Notes under the pieces: model-generated
Databases searched by the model: none
What the model was told of the DNA's origin: nothing
What the model saw: only the letters and a program-made list of their open reading frames with translations
NCBI GenBank assembly: GCA_025677835.1
Contig: JAIXMR010000109.1
Location: forward strand, 1 to 64,000
Direction of reading: 5' to 3'
Length of the DNA: 64,000 bases
DNA from: Sporodiniella umbellata
Taxonomy: Eukaryota > Mucoromycota > Mucoromycetes > Mucorales > Rhizopodaceae
Shown: piece after piece, positions 27,238 through 38,724 of the stretch
Numbering within the stretch: position 1 is the first letter of the stretch
Layout of the letters: every line of letters begins with the position of its first letter
Position numbers and translations under genes: made by a program

Positions 27238-27459
27238 ATGTCAGACTTGAATACAATACCAGTACAAGTAACTATTGAAGCACTTCAAAAACAACTTGAA
27301 CAGCTTCAAAGAATGACAGGTGCATCGCAAAGCCAAAATAACAGTCAAGATCTTCAACAGGAAATCAAGCAATTAAAAATAGCTAACGAAAAAGCAGAAT
27401 ATCGTATTCGTTTCTTATTACGCACATTAGAAGAGAAAGAAAAGAAAATCCAACTTTAG
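27238..27459 (+). CDS. Small coiled-coil protein, 73 residues
   Basis: A single uninterrupted frame starts at an ATG that directly follows a 19-base A run (27219-27237) and a TATATATATA tract. The protein is almost entirely predicted coiled coil, with heptad-like Leu/Ile/Gln spacing (VTIEALQKQLEQLQRM ... IRFLLRTLEEKEKKIQ). It has no Cys, no signal peptide and no membrane segment. I recognise no family; a small adaptor or complex subunit is the most one can infer. It diverges from the RhoGAP gene (346 bp between starts) and converges with the membrane glycoprotein gene. Confidence 0.65.
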   Translation: MSDLNTIPVQVTIEALQKQLEQLQRMTGASQSQNNSQDLQQEIKQLKIANEKAEYRIRFLLRTLEEKEKKIQL

Positions 27460-27569
27460 ACACCCTCAAAAAAAGAAAAAAATAGAAACAGCAATAAAAG
27501 TAGAAACTAGAAAACAACATTACACTCTGTTTTATAGTGTGTGCTTGTATATATAAATATATGTGAATG

Positions 27570-27581
27570 TGTGTATGCGTG

Positions 27582-27627
<46 letters not shown>

Positions 27628-27630
27628 TGT
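27570..27630. repeat. (GT)n microsatellite
   Basis: A GT dinucleotide run with a few interruptions between two convergent genes, preceded by TATATA. It is in the 3' flank of the small coiled-coil gene. Confidence 0.93.
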
Positions 27631-27649
27631 CTGTTTGTATATAAACTGG

Positions 27650-28652
27650 CTATTCAAATCTTCTGATGTGAGTCACTTGAGTGCCTGTCTCTGCTTGCAA
27701 TTGTCTCTGTAACAGATCCTGTGCTTTCTGCTCTTTATGGTCGGCTATACCTGAGTTAGTCATGGCTTCACGAAATGTCTGAGCGATTCTCAAAGCGTCA
27801 GGTTCGGTCAGCAATACTTTCTTTTGAGATCTCTTACGCCATAGCCAAAATAGAGCTGATAGAGCCAATAGTAAGAAAACACTTGCTATTACGATCAGAG
27901 CTATGATCCAGGATTGAGGGGTTGAAGAAGTCACAATTATAGATTGTGGCGAGCTCTCTACATATAAAAGTAAGTTAGCCACGCCAAAGGTTCTGCCTTT
28001 TTTTTTACCCTCCATATGTATATAGGAAGGGCAAGTCTGTTAACATTATTATTATAATTATTATTACTTGCGAACTACATAAAAAGCTGTAAAAGCATGA
28101 GAAAGATTCATACTTGTGGGGTCCATCAAGTCACTTTGGGCAAGTAGAAATGCATAAAATGTCCAAGTGCGATTCGGCCCCTCGGCCAAGTCAGTTGGAA
28201 ACCAATCACTGCTAACATTGACAGCTAAATTTGGCTCTGTTAGGTTAAACCAAGACTTGATCGTACGTTTGTAACTCGAAGCGCGATTTAATGCCACCAA
28301 ATGTAAATCAAAAGAAGAAACCTCCTAGGAAAAAAAAATTTTAAACAAATATCTAAGATATATTAAAATCGCAATAATGATGCATACATTATTTAAAAAT
28401 GCAGTATTTCTATCATCAAAATTTAGTGAGCAGCTCTAGAAAGAACGATACAATTCTTTTGTTCTATTTTTTTTTTTACTTTTGATTTCGGCTAAAGATA
28501 CGTGTGGTGTGTTCATACCAAGTCTCGTTCCATTGAGGTGAACATAAAGCCAGAATGGGGTCACACTCCGTTCTATTTGTTGTGATAGACTCAGCTGAAA
28601 CAAAGATTTTAATGTAAAGCATATAAAACAGAGATAGTAAAATGCGCTTCAT
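27650..28652 (-). CDS. Single-pass type I membrane glycoprotein, function unknown
   Basis: Proposed exons 28652-28480, 28433-28388, 28324-28079 and 28036-27650 keep phase and give 283 residues. A signal peptide (MKRILLSLFYMLYIKIFVSA) is followed by an ectodomain with several N-glycosylation sequons (NRT, NET, NCS, NLT, NVS, NLS), then one transmembrane helix (about 183-205, ALIVIASVFLLLALSALFWL) with a basic stop-transfer flank (WRKRSQKK). The cytosolic tail is about 75 residues. I recognise no domain in the ectodomain. The second exon uses an acceptor AG two bases beyond another AG (CTAGAG), and the third donor is GTAGTT, so those joins are less certain than the rest. A surface or secretory-pathway role is inferred. 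Confidence 0.7.
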
Positions 28653-29289
28653 TACAAGCAAAGTAATTGTAAATCAAAAGAAAAGAAATAAAAAGAAGAG
28701 AAAGAGAGATCCTTTTTTTTTGTTTTGCTTGTGATCGTCCCTGATATCTATTTATTTTGCAGGATTTGAGCAAACTCCGTTTGAGCAAACAGTAGATAGC
28801 TCCATGTTCATATATTGTCCAGTTACTTAACTATGTATAAATAAGATAAATCTGCAAGGTTTAAAAATAGGTTTTGAGACATATTTAGATTAAATAAGAC
28901 CTCCACCATCACAGAGCTTGGTCATTTGTTCCTTTTAAAAAAGAGCGGCTATTCACTAAATGGGATTTTAAATATTAACAAGCGGCGTCTCTGTGTAAAG
29001 AAGAGCCGGGTTTAACATACAAAGAGATAGAAAAGGAGTGAGTGGTTGCAATACTGAAACCATGGCCAAAAACAAATGTTTCATGTAGCTAAAGATTGTT
29101 AGCGCACAAAAGCAAGCAGCAGAGTGTATGTGTGTACACGATTATATATGTATATATGTTTATATGCTTAATAAAAGCGTTGTTTTGATATTAAAAATAA
29201 CAGTTGTAGCTAAGCTTTTTGTATTTTTCATTTGTTCTTCCGGAAGAAAAAAAGTTCTCCTGATCAAGCTGTTATATAGCCATTTCTTT
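28653..29289. other. Intergenic region
   Basis: AT-rich spacer between the membrane glycoprotein start and the IMPDH pseudogene. I see no supported feature in it. Confidence 0.65.
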
Positions 29290-30230
29290 TTAAAAGGAGT
29301 GTAGTCTATGAATAACACGTTCCATTAGAGCAGAAGCTATGCGCTTTTCAAAGTGCACCTTATTACCATAAACAGCCTATTCAAGTTCGCTGACGCTTGA
29401 GCTGCCAATTTCTTGTAATAAGTAACTCACACCAACAGCAAAACAAGCTATGGGTTTCCGAACGCTATCTTTATCAAGTACAGTATCAGTCATACCTTGG
29501 GCGACTTTAGCCACGTCTTCTTTCAAGAAGGAACGCCTGAAAGCAGCATTTGAGCTCGTATGGGATGTGTGATACATAGGGTCTAGGAATCTCATACTAC
29601 AATAGCGTTTGGGACTTTTACTTTCACTATAAAAGTATTCGACAGAAGTTTCGTTAGTACCGGCCAGGAGACTTTCCATCATGACTGCACTCGCACCCAA
29701 TGCAAGAGCCTTAGTAATATGACCAATATTGCCGATACCCCTCATCAGTAATGGTTGAAAACCCAAAACAATGCGCAAATTTTGATACACTGTAGACGCT
29801 GTTTACCCAAGACACGTCGCAAGCCATGATTTTCTATGTGATACAGATCAAACCGGAGCTCATACCGATACGAAGGGCGTCTACGCCTGCAGCGATCAAA
29901 TCTGCCGTTTGTTCCCGAATTACCATCCAGCGGGGATAACTCGATTTGATCTATCGAATTGCGCTGAGTGGTGCCCAAGACTATCATGTCCACACCAAAT
30001 GATCTTTGTTGCCTAGTCAGATACCAACTGTAGAGCCTACCAGGAGTTACTCGAATTAAACCCTATTGAAATTTCAAGTAAAGCTCTTACTCTTCAAGAC
30101 GTCTGAATACGATAAGAAAACCATTAGAGTGTCATTTTTGTCAGCAGTAAGGAGCTCGTCTTGGAAGAGCATAACATATCGCTGATAACCTCTAGTGTAA
30201 TGCCTTCTTGGACTGTTCTTCTGCTGAGCA
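29290..30230 (-). pseudogene. Decayed IMP dehydrogenase gene fragment
   Basis: Read on the minus strand, successive frames give recognisable IMPDH segments in the correct order. They are: a CBS-region piece (GITLEVISDMLCSSK, about 30210-30165), LLVGSTVGI, MIVLGTTQRNSIDQIE, DLIAAGVDALRIGM with the catalytic-loop Cys in SSGLICIT, GIGNIGHITKALALGASAVM, AQGMTDTVLDKDSVRKP and a C-terminal NKVHFEKRIASA. The segments are separated by in-frame stops and frame changes: a TAG follows the SSGLICIT loop, another lies at 29379-29377, and several interrupt the CBS part. No ATG-led continuous frame remains and the N-terminal third is not visible. It once encoded the guanine-nucleotide enzyme; a functional copy presumably exists elsewhere. 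Confidence 0.85.
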
Positions 30231-31254
30231 GTGGCTGTAAAAAATGTCAATACTACCTATAAACTGTACACAAGGCTGCCTTTGCCTTTTTTATATATAA
30301 AAGGGGGGCTGTCGTTAAGTTTTATTTCTTACAGCCATAAAAGCTGCCTTATCTACTCCGGTGACAGTATTTATAGGGGAAAACGAAATGTGTCTTGAGG
30401 GTGACGCTTTAAGTAACCCTAGATTTTAGTATTGTTTTGTCGACCAAAAAGCCAATTTCATCAAGTAAAACAAAAAAAAAAAAAAAAAAAAAACAGGTCC
30501 CCCATTATTAGGATGCTTATCCATTGGAGCTTTTACTGAAAGGCCGTCAGGTCGACCCTACTCCTTTAAGACAGTATTAGTAGTAGAATGTTCAAGAAAA
30601 GAACCGCTTGACATTGTTTTGGTTGTACTTGCTATGAAAAAAACCAAACAAGCTCTATTAAAACCGCCCTCGTCTCGAAAAAAAAAAGGCTATTTCTTTC
30701 TTATATGGCTTTAGTCTCTAATCATTTCTTTTCTCAAGCTAACTCAGTACTGTTGTGTCTGAGACCGCAATAGAATTTTGCCAGTGGCCCAGATCTTGGA
30801 TTCTCAGCATTAAGCATTTGACTCATACCCTTATACTATATCAGTACAATAGAATTGACATATCGTAAAGTTGAGTAGAAGAATATATGTTTTTTTCCAT
30901 AAAAAAGGCACACCGCTAGGTAACATAAAGTTTCACTCTGTTCAAGTTTTACGTGTTTTGTACAATGAAAAAATACTCAAAAGCCTTTCTTTGTAATATT
31001 GAATAAATGACAAAAAAAAAAGTCATGATTGAATTTTAACGAGTGGATCACACCTGTTATATAGTTCATGTTTGACAACATTTACCTCTTAGATATTTTA
31101 ATCCGCATGTCTAAAAAAGTCTTGAGCTCTATTTTTCTTCATTACAGCCGTTTTTTCAGAGGATACAAAGACTGTTTCTTCACCTCTTTGTATATAACCG
31201 AGCGAGTATCGTGAAACTTTAGTTTCGTTCTTTTTTTCTTCCGCCTAGTTTCAA

Positions 31255-31289
<35 letters not shown>

Positions 31290-34200
31290 AAAAACTTCAC
31301 TACAGGGTCGCAATAAACAAACCAATGAAACACTCTACAAATACTAAGGAAGGTCTAGAGAACGTACAAAGATACTTGTTCCCAACCTTGCAAGGCCGTC
31401 AGTAGTGTAATTTTTTTTTTTACCAAGAACCCAGGAACTCTGTTTACCTTTGTTTCTGCCTGAGTCTATAGAGCGTCCACTGTTGTCGTTAGCAATCTAT
31501 ATCCAATTCAAAGTAGTTTTTGAAAATGTATATAGCTTTTCGTCTACAGACATGATAGAAAGTTTCGTTTTCTTGGAATATATATATATATATGTGTGTA
31601 TATAAAGCGAGTACTCCAAAGCATTGTCCAATACGCCCCAACTCTACTTTATGCGTTTTTTTTTACAGTGTGTCTGGTCTAGATGTTTAGGGGATAAGAA
31701 TAAAAAAAGACAAATCGCTTGCTACAAATGTGTATGTGACTGTAAAGGAACTTCGTAAAAAATTTCTTATTCGGGGATAGATGCAACAAGGATGGGGGTG
31801 TCTCATAAACTATGCAACACAACGCATTTTTGCTTTTATGGCAGGCCGCAAAGTGTAAAAACAGGCCCCTTCTAATTTCTTTTTTCTTACACTTGATTTT
31901 ATTACATTCTTGTTTTGATGTACAAATATAGCCATTTTGAGTTCTAAACATATGCTATTGGCCAAATAGAAAGTTTTGTTTTCAAACACAAAACACTATA
32001 ATTATAGAGCAGGATCAAGTTTATTTAAAAGAAAAGCGAGAAGATATATATTTTAAATGTATTTCAGATATAAAATTCCTCAATTATGTATGTGTGTGTG
32101 CATAACATTTGACTTCATTTCAGCAATCAGAAGTACCTGTAAACAAATCATCACGAATACTATATATCTCTCGCTTTTTTTTTAAACTGTCAGTGATTAT
32201 GTCCAGTAAATATTTATTATCCTTGTTTTACTGTAAAGAAAAAAAACACAGCAGTATAAAGCGGTTATTTTTCTTTAGAGTAAAACTCAACCTAAGATCA
32301 CAGTAAAAAAGTGAAAAAAGAAAAAGAGAAAAAGAAAACTTTTTCTCTTTTTATATATTGTCGGGTAATCAAACCTGGACCTGTTTATATCGGGATCCGT
32401 AATACTTGACAACTGTTCAATACTTTTCATCTTTTATATAGTGTTTTGAGCTAAAAAGAAGTGGGCGGCCCTGTTTTATACATCAGTACTTGAACGCTGT
32501 TGCCAATTTAGGACTACTCTTCTAATCTATACATGGTAGCACCATCTCTATATTTTACGTTGCTGTCTTTAGACCTCCGTGCTATATATGACACTAGCTT
32601 TTATACCGCTTTCATTTAATCTTTGATGAGTATAAAAACATACATCTCTCTTTTCGTGCTTGCTGTATAAAAAAATCTTGCAAAGTTACTACTCTGAGAC
32701 GCCGAAAACTGTAAGAACTCATTTGACTAAGTGCTACAATAAACTCGTTTGCCTTGTTTTCTCACTCTCTTCCCCTTCCCCTTTTTTTTGTTCTGCTTTG
32801 ATAGTGAAACGTTGCAAAGGACACAGAAATGTATACACCCTGAGCGCCACACAGATCCGCCCAAACGAGTTGAGGCAAGTCTGCTAAAGCGAAATGGATG
32901 TTTCCTATCAAAGAGGAACCATGCTAAATAGCGATGGGTAAGACTATTACAAACTAGCATAGCAATATTTTCTCAGAATAAACATATTTAGAGCCGTCTT
33001 CTGTTGTTTTTTCTTCTACACTTGATGGATTGTAAAAACAAATCGACCCACTATGTAATTATCTTCATAAAGAACTTGGCTTAACCTGTCAATCAGGAGA
33101 GCAGATGTACCTTTTGAAGGTGACCGAGGCATTTGTATCACTTTGCAAATAACAAAAAAATATATAATAAAAAGATGCTGTTTCACCAACTGATTTAGCC
33201 ATGGTCCAAACAAACTGTAAACAAAGAGAAATAAGGTGTAAACTTGACACTATCAAGTTTTAGGGTTGTATGTTAAAAGTAGTAATTAATTTTTGGATTC
33301 AGTTGGCATTGAATGCTCCTTTATATTGTTGTGCTTCTATGTATATATGTTGCTGTGTTTATCTTTATGCTATGCAAATGTAGACCACTGATCGGTTTAC
33401 TTGCAAAATAATAGATATGGGAGTGGGGCGCCAGTACATCCTATAATGAAAAACGATTAGACACTCACACATTTCTTGATATATATTTACATTACGTTGA
33501 AAGCCTATATGTTGAATTTAAAATAAACGTAAATATGTGTGTATACATGTATGTATTTGTGTTTTCTCGGAAAAAAAGCAGGTTGTTTTGATCTGTTACC
33601 TGCATAAGATCACGTGATGGACCTATTAAGCTTTGAGAAGCCCAAATCAAAGTCACTGTTTATGGTTTGATTTCAATGCGTTGTAATTAGAATAATCCAA
33701 AAACATTTCTTTAGAAAATAAAAACCAAACGATATCAATTTTTGAAGCTACCAGAGAATAGCCAACCCAACATTTAGTTAGGCTCAATATTATTTTGAGA
33801 GACAAACTATGTAATCTGTCTGAGAAAGAAAACCAAGGCAACACTAGGATTCAAAATAGGAAAGCTGTGCAATGTCGGAAAGACATCCATATTAACGGAC
33901 CATCGGGTTACAATTTTAATTTACCAAAAAAAACTTGTGAGGAATGCTTTGGATATTATCCTAACCATTACGTCCTTGTATAATAATAACAATAATAAAA
34001 GCATTGCTACACAAAAACAGGTTTCTGAAAGGGTTTCTATAGCCACAAACACTCAATTCTGATTACGTTTTCATTACGATATGTTTACCCTGAGGTGCTC
34101 CTGTAAAAATAAGCTTATTGAAGTAAGGATAGTTATACACGAGGCAAGCAAAATTAACGTTTGGAAATAAAACAGACCTACAAAATTTGTATCTCCCTAC

Positions 34201-34294
34201 CCCTTAGAGTTTGACATAAATTGCATCTATTTTTTTATTTTTCTCTCCTCTTTTTTTATTGTATTTTTTTTTTCATTAACAAATTATCCAACAC
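30231..34294. other. 4.1-kb gene desert
   Basis: AT-rich sequence flanking the IMPDH relic, with scattered homopolymers (a 28-T run near 31259-31287) and TA-rich stretches. No splice-linked coding chain or RNA gene is supported. Confidence 0.6.
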
Positions 34295-34644
34295 ATGCAA
34301 ATAAATTCAGCTTATCATCATAAAGTAAATACCCCATCTCTGTTGACTTGATTGCAGCATTAACCCATCCTTAGAATGTGTGGAGATCACCAGGCTTTTG
34401 TCATATCCCCGATATATTAGGAAGTGCCTATTTAAAGCCTGAAGCACCTGCTCCATTAGATTTACGCCCATTAGATCTTTCTAAACAGATTTCAAAGGTA
34501 AAACATAAACGCTTGCTTTTTTCTCTTTATCTTATGTGTTCAATTCATAAGCGGCCTTGGTATCCACCTAATCCACATGATGAAATACCACCTTTACCAC
34601 CCATCAATAGATCGAAAACAACTCATATGCGTAAATCATCTTGA
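34295..34644 (+). CDS. Small proline-rich protein, 81 residues, three exons
   Basis: Exons 34295-34324, 34375-34497 and 34552-34644 join in phase 0 with GT-AG introns of 50 and 54 bp. The second exon has no ATG of its own and is preceded by a stop, so the 30-nt first exon is needed to supply the start. The protein (MQINSAYHHK ... RKSS) contains PEAPAPLDLRPLDLSKQ and a Pro-rich stretch (RPWYPPNPHDEIPPLPPINR) with a polyproline-II look, and ends basic. No signal peptide or membrane segment is visible and I recognise no family. The coding case rests on clean splice logic and composition; short length keeps confidence moderate. Confidence 0.5.
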
Positions 34645-34988
34645 ATATATAACCCCTCCTTCACACACACGTACACACTTGCAAACCTATAAATTTCAAT
34701 AAACATGAACACACACACACATAATCACGCAAAATCTGTGTGTTTGTTTAAAGCTTTCTCTCCATAGAGTCATCCTAAAATGGGCAAAACGATTTTCCCT
34801 TTTTTGTTTTCCCTTTTTTTTATGAGTGTTAAATTTTCTGCTGTGTAACAATATGTCAAAAAAAAAAACTTCTATGGTTCCACACCTTTTTTTCTCTTTG
34901 TTATCTTTTCTTTCTATTAAAAAAAAAAAAAGAAACAACCACCGCCTACATACACTTATAGATACAATCATTTTATAATTCATTCATT
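34645..34988. other. Intergenic region
   Basis: 344 bp with a CA run and A/T homopolymers between the small proline-rich gene and the methyltransferase gene. It presumably contains the promoter of the latter; no clear box is seen. Confidence 0.6.
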
Positions 34989-36095
34989 ATGGGAAGCCAA
35001 GCCAGTAAAGTAGTTTCAAATAACAAAAAAAAGCAAGAAAAAGTAGAGCCACCTACACCAAGTAGCAGAAGATCCTCAATCACAGAATTCTTTACAAAGC
35101 GCAAGCAGAGTATTGCTTCTATTATGAGGAAGGAGCAGGACATGAAAGAGCAAGATCGCCAGCAGAGAGAAGTAAAAAAAAGAAAAAAAGGAATTGACTT
35201 TATCTGTACTCATATCCGTTCTAAGCATTATTTATTAAAATTGGCAAGAAAAGGAAATACCTGGACCTCACTTGACTCACCCAGGGTCATCGTGGAAGTA
35301 GGCATTGGAAATGGTATTTGGGCTTTAGAGATGGCAACCCAATATCCGCAGTCCCAATTGATTGGTTTAGACAAAAAATTGCCTGACATGAGTTTATCGA
35401 ATCAAACGTTTCATTGTGTGAATGTATTGAAAACTTGGCCAATAGAGGACAATACTGCAGATTTGTAAAAATACGATAAACGCTTACCCCTCTCCCCCTT
35501 TTTTATACTAACATGATGGATTCTCTATAGTATATTTCAGCGCAACATGATATCCTGTATACAACAAGATCAATGGATTCATCTGCTAAAAGAAATGCTA
35601 CGTGTGATCAGACCAGGTGGTTGTATTGAATTATTAGAGCCCGAATTATTACACCACCGACCTGGACCTGTTTTACAAGCATTCCATGTATTCTATAAAG
35701 AGCAATGTACAGAGGCCAACTTGGATATAGAACTCAACCAAATGGAAGAATGGCTTCGACTCGCTGGTTTTGAGTCGATAGAAAAACGTACTTTGGATTT
35801 GCCTATAGGTGAATGGCAAACAGAAACAGGTGCGTGAACAATAAAGAATTGTATAAAGTTTGAAGCTCATCTTTAAAAAAAAATTTTTCTTATAGAATTA
35901 AAACAATATGGATTTATGAACAAGGAGATACAAAAATCCTATTTAAAAAACAAAAAGAGCGAATATACAGTGAAGTGGGGTATGTCGTCTGTGGATTACG
36001 ATGTGGCAGTAAATGAAGTATGTAACGAAGTAGAACAATACAAGTCGTTTACAAGGTTTAATTGCTGGATGGCTAAAAAACCGTTATCATCATAA
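34989..36095 (+). CDS. SAM-dependent methyltransferase with myristoylation-type N terminus
   Basis: Exons 34989-35464, 35531-35829 and 35896-36095 join in phase (2, then 1) to 324 residues. The start MGSQASKV fits the N-myristoylation consensus (Gly2, Ser6, Lys7), followed by a basic Ser/Lys-rich region, so attachment to a membrane face is inferred. The class I methyltransferase fold is shown by motif I VIVEVGIGNGIWALEMA (SAM-binding Gly-rich loop), the acidic LIGLDKK at the end of beta-2, and the post-motif helix LRVIRPGGCIELLEPEL. Fungal relatives of this type (the UMTA/LaeA-like group) include regulators and small-molecule enzymes; the substrate cannot be told. It converges on CSN7 with 111 bp between stops. 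Confidence 0.85.
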
Positions 36096-36206
36096 TAAAG
36101 CTTATATTTATTTATGACTTTTTTCTACCATCAAGCGTTTGGGTTCTCTACTAAACTTTTCTTTCGTCAGTCTTATTCCCTCAGAAAAAAAAATCAGGGC
36201 TTTCAT

Positions 36207-37056
36207 TTACCTTACGTGATGACTGTTGGGTATTCGACGTTCTTCTGTCTGTGAATTGTTTTCATCTGCCTTGTTTTCACGAATCGTTTTTCTTATTTCT
36301 TCCAATTGATGTGAGTAATCCAATTTCTGTTGTTCGTTATCAAGTACAGAGCTTTTAAGATGATCGATCGTGGCATCTAACATACCCAGGATTCCTGCTG
36401 TTTGAGTAGACCAGCTCGATAAAGCTTCCATCGTCTCTGCTAATCGGCCGGGTGCTAAATCGCGCCCAATGGTCTTTACTACCTCTAGCTGGCATCGGTA
36501 TTGGTCTAGTTTTCCTTTCAAAACTCCATTATAAATCGCGTCCATAATCGTATCCTCAAGTTCTCTTATCGTTGGTATATTTAACGCATCTAATAATCGA
36601 TCATAGCTCAAAGTCTAAGTAGTAATAAGAAAGATAAAACAAAACGTGCGGAGAGATTTAAAATATTTTACTTGGGATTCTTCTGAAAGTGTAACAAGAG
36701 TAAGATGATGAAGTTTCTTGGTCTGTAACAAACTCAATGTTGGCAATTGTGTTTTTTGCGCTTGATAATCTTTCCAGGTGCCGTACATAAAAATACGTAA
36801 TAATTTGTGATATCCTTCTACCTCAGGTAAAAAAGCGGCCTGTTAACATTAGTTTTCATGGAATAAACTTGTATGTGGATATCTTTACTTGCATAACATT
36901 AGGGGCATTAAACAATTCAGTGAAAACATAAACACCGGGTGCATCCAATACATCGGAAATGAGTTTATTGTTGGCAACACCTTTTACTGACTTTGATAGT
37001 AACAAAAAAGGCTCAAGTTTGTAATGAGAAGACGAATTCAAACTGGCCTCATTCAT
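36207..37056 (-). CDS. CSN7: COP9 signalosome subunit 7 (PCI domain)
   Basis: Exons 37056-36889, 36839-36672 and 36614-36207 join in phase 0 to 247 residues. The helical repeat region is followed by a PCI winged-helix segment with the CSN7 signatures KLHHLTLVTLSEESQTLSYD, ALNIPTIRELEDTIMDAIYN and GVLKGKLDQYRCQLEV. The final part (AETMEALSSWS...) is a coiled-coil tail as in CSN7a/b. The CSN removes NEDD8 from cullins and so controls SCF-type ubiquitin ligases. A GTAAGG sits at the last codons, so an alternative C-terminal exon is possible. The gene diverges from a RING E3 gene with 195 bp between starts. Confidence 0.88.
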
Positions 37057-37251
37057 TTTTTATAGGAAATAATAAGAAAAACAAAATATTATGCCTCTTT
37101 TGTCCGTTTTTTGATTACAACACTCAAAAAAGTCACGCCAAAAAAAAAAGGTTCTTGAATTGTATTAAATTTACACTGTATTTCAATTTCCTTTTTTTTA
37201 TAACATAAAAATACATACTTATATATACACATTCTCTACGAATCAACTAGA

Positions 37252-38551
37252 ATGAGTGGAGAAACAACAGCTAGGTATTGGTGCCATGTATGCAACACCG
37301 AAGTTTCTATATATATGGCTCCCGACCCCACCTGTCAGAACTGCAATGAGCAGTTTATAGAAGAGGTAGAAGAAAAAAAGCTGATAACGTTTTGATATTC
37401 TTCTTTGATAGTTACAATCCGACGATGACCCTCGTACATTTCTATCAGGTCAAGAAACTAACAGCACTTCACTTCCGCCACGTTCTTTCTTTACAACTGA
37501 AGGCGAAGGAGGCAACAGCCATTTCTTTTCATTGAATCCAACTCAACGAGCAGACATGGGAGACGATGTTTTCCAATTTTTTGGACCTACTACTCGGTCT
37601 ACTGAAGACACAACCGAACCGCAACCAACGCAGAATGTGAACAATGTGATGCAAGGATTATTAGCCAGTCTAATAAATGCTCCTCAAAGCCAAGAGAATC
37701 CAACTCAATCACCTGAAGCAGTCAATAATCGACCTTTCTTTCTATATGGCAATATGGTCAATGGTAGTTTCCGTTTTCAACCGGGTACTCAAGACCCTAC
37801 ACAAACACCACAGACACCACAAGAAAGTGAAACACCTAATACCACAGATGCGCGAGGAAACGTAACAAAGTAAGACACACACACACATATATATATATAT
37901 ATAGAAGGAGAGAGAGAGCGATGGATACTGAAAAAAAGTATACTTTAATAGTAGTATTCTTCAGTTTTTATCAGCCATGACAGGAGGCGCATTGGGAGAA
38001 GGACTGGCAGGCAATCCAAACGATTATGCCTTTAGTCAGACTGCTTTAGATAACATCATTACTCAGTTAATGGAACAAACCGGAGGGTAAATAATGAGAC
38101 AAAGAGCAATTGGATACCCCCTCTAAAAAAACAGCGTTTGCTTTTCTCTCTTGTATATAGTGGATCTGCACCACCGCCTGCATCTGAGCAGGTCATTGAG
38201 TCTTTACCCAAGAGAGAATTAAGTGAAAAAGAAAAAAGTAATGAAAACGTCATCTTTATCTTTCTTTTTAAAAGTACTTTTATTAGGTCAAGAGGCAGAT
38301 TGTGCCGTATGTAAAGATACTTTTGAAAGAACAGAGCAAGTCATTCAACTTCCTTGCGAACATATATTTCATGATGACTGTATACGGCCTTGGTTAAAGC
38401 TAAACAGCACTTGTCCTGTCTGGTAAAAAAGTATTCTTTTTTATTTTTTGTTTTTTCTCACCATTCTCTTAAAACCAGTCGTAAATCCGTATTACCTGAT
38501 GATAACAGTCAAGAACAATCAGCTCAAGAACAAGACCTCGACCTTGATTAA
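37252..38551 (+). CDS. RING-H2 E3 ubiquitin ligase (RNF115/126-like)
   Basis: Exons 37252-37365, 37412-37861, 37965-38086, 38161-38237, 38287-38422 and 38479-38551 keep phase and give 323 residues. An N-terminal zinc ribbon (YWCHVCNTEV ... CQNCNEQFIEE) binds ubiquitin in the RNF126/115/BCA2 family. The middle is low complexity (Gln/Thr/Pro). The RING-H2 finger is split by the last intron: CAVCKDTFE, LPCEHIFHDDCIRPWL, STCPVCRKS. A short acidic tail ends the protein. The family acts in quality control and endosomal sorting. The phase of exon 3 requires the donor GTAACA at 37862 rather than the nearby stronger-looking GTAAGA at 37870, which would run into a stop. Confidence 0.88.
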
Positions 38552-38724
38552 TAAACATATAAAATGCATACAAATAGGTCTGTTTTGTTTTTGTTTTTGT
38601 GCTTATAACAATAATAATAATCCCTTTTTTTTTCTTTGGGGGGCTCAAAAAAAAAATAGAAAAAGCATTTCTTTTTTCAGTCTTTCTTTTATAAAAATTT
38701 TTTTTCTTGAGTTCTTTTTATAAG

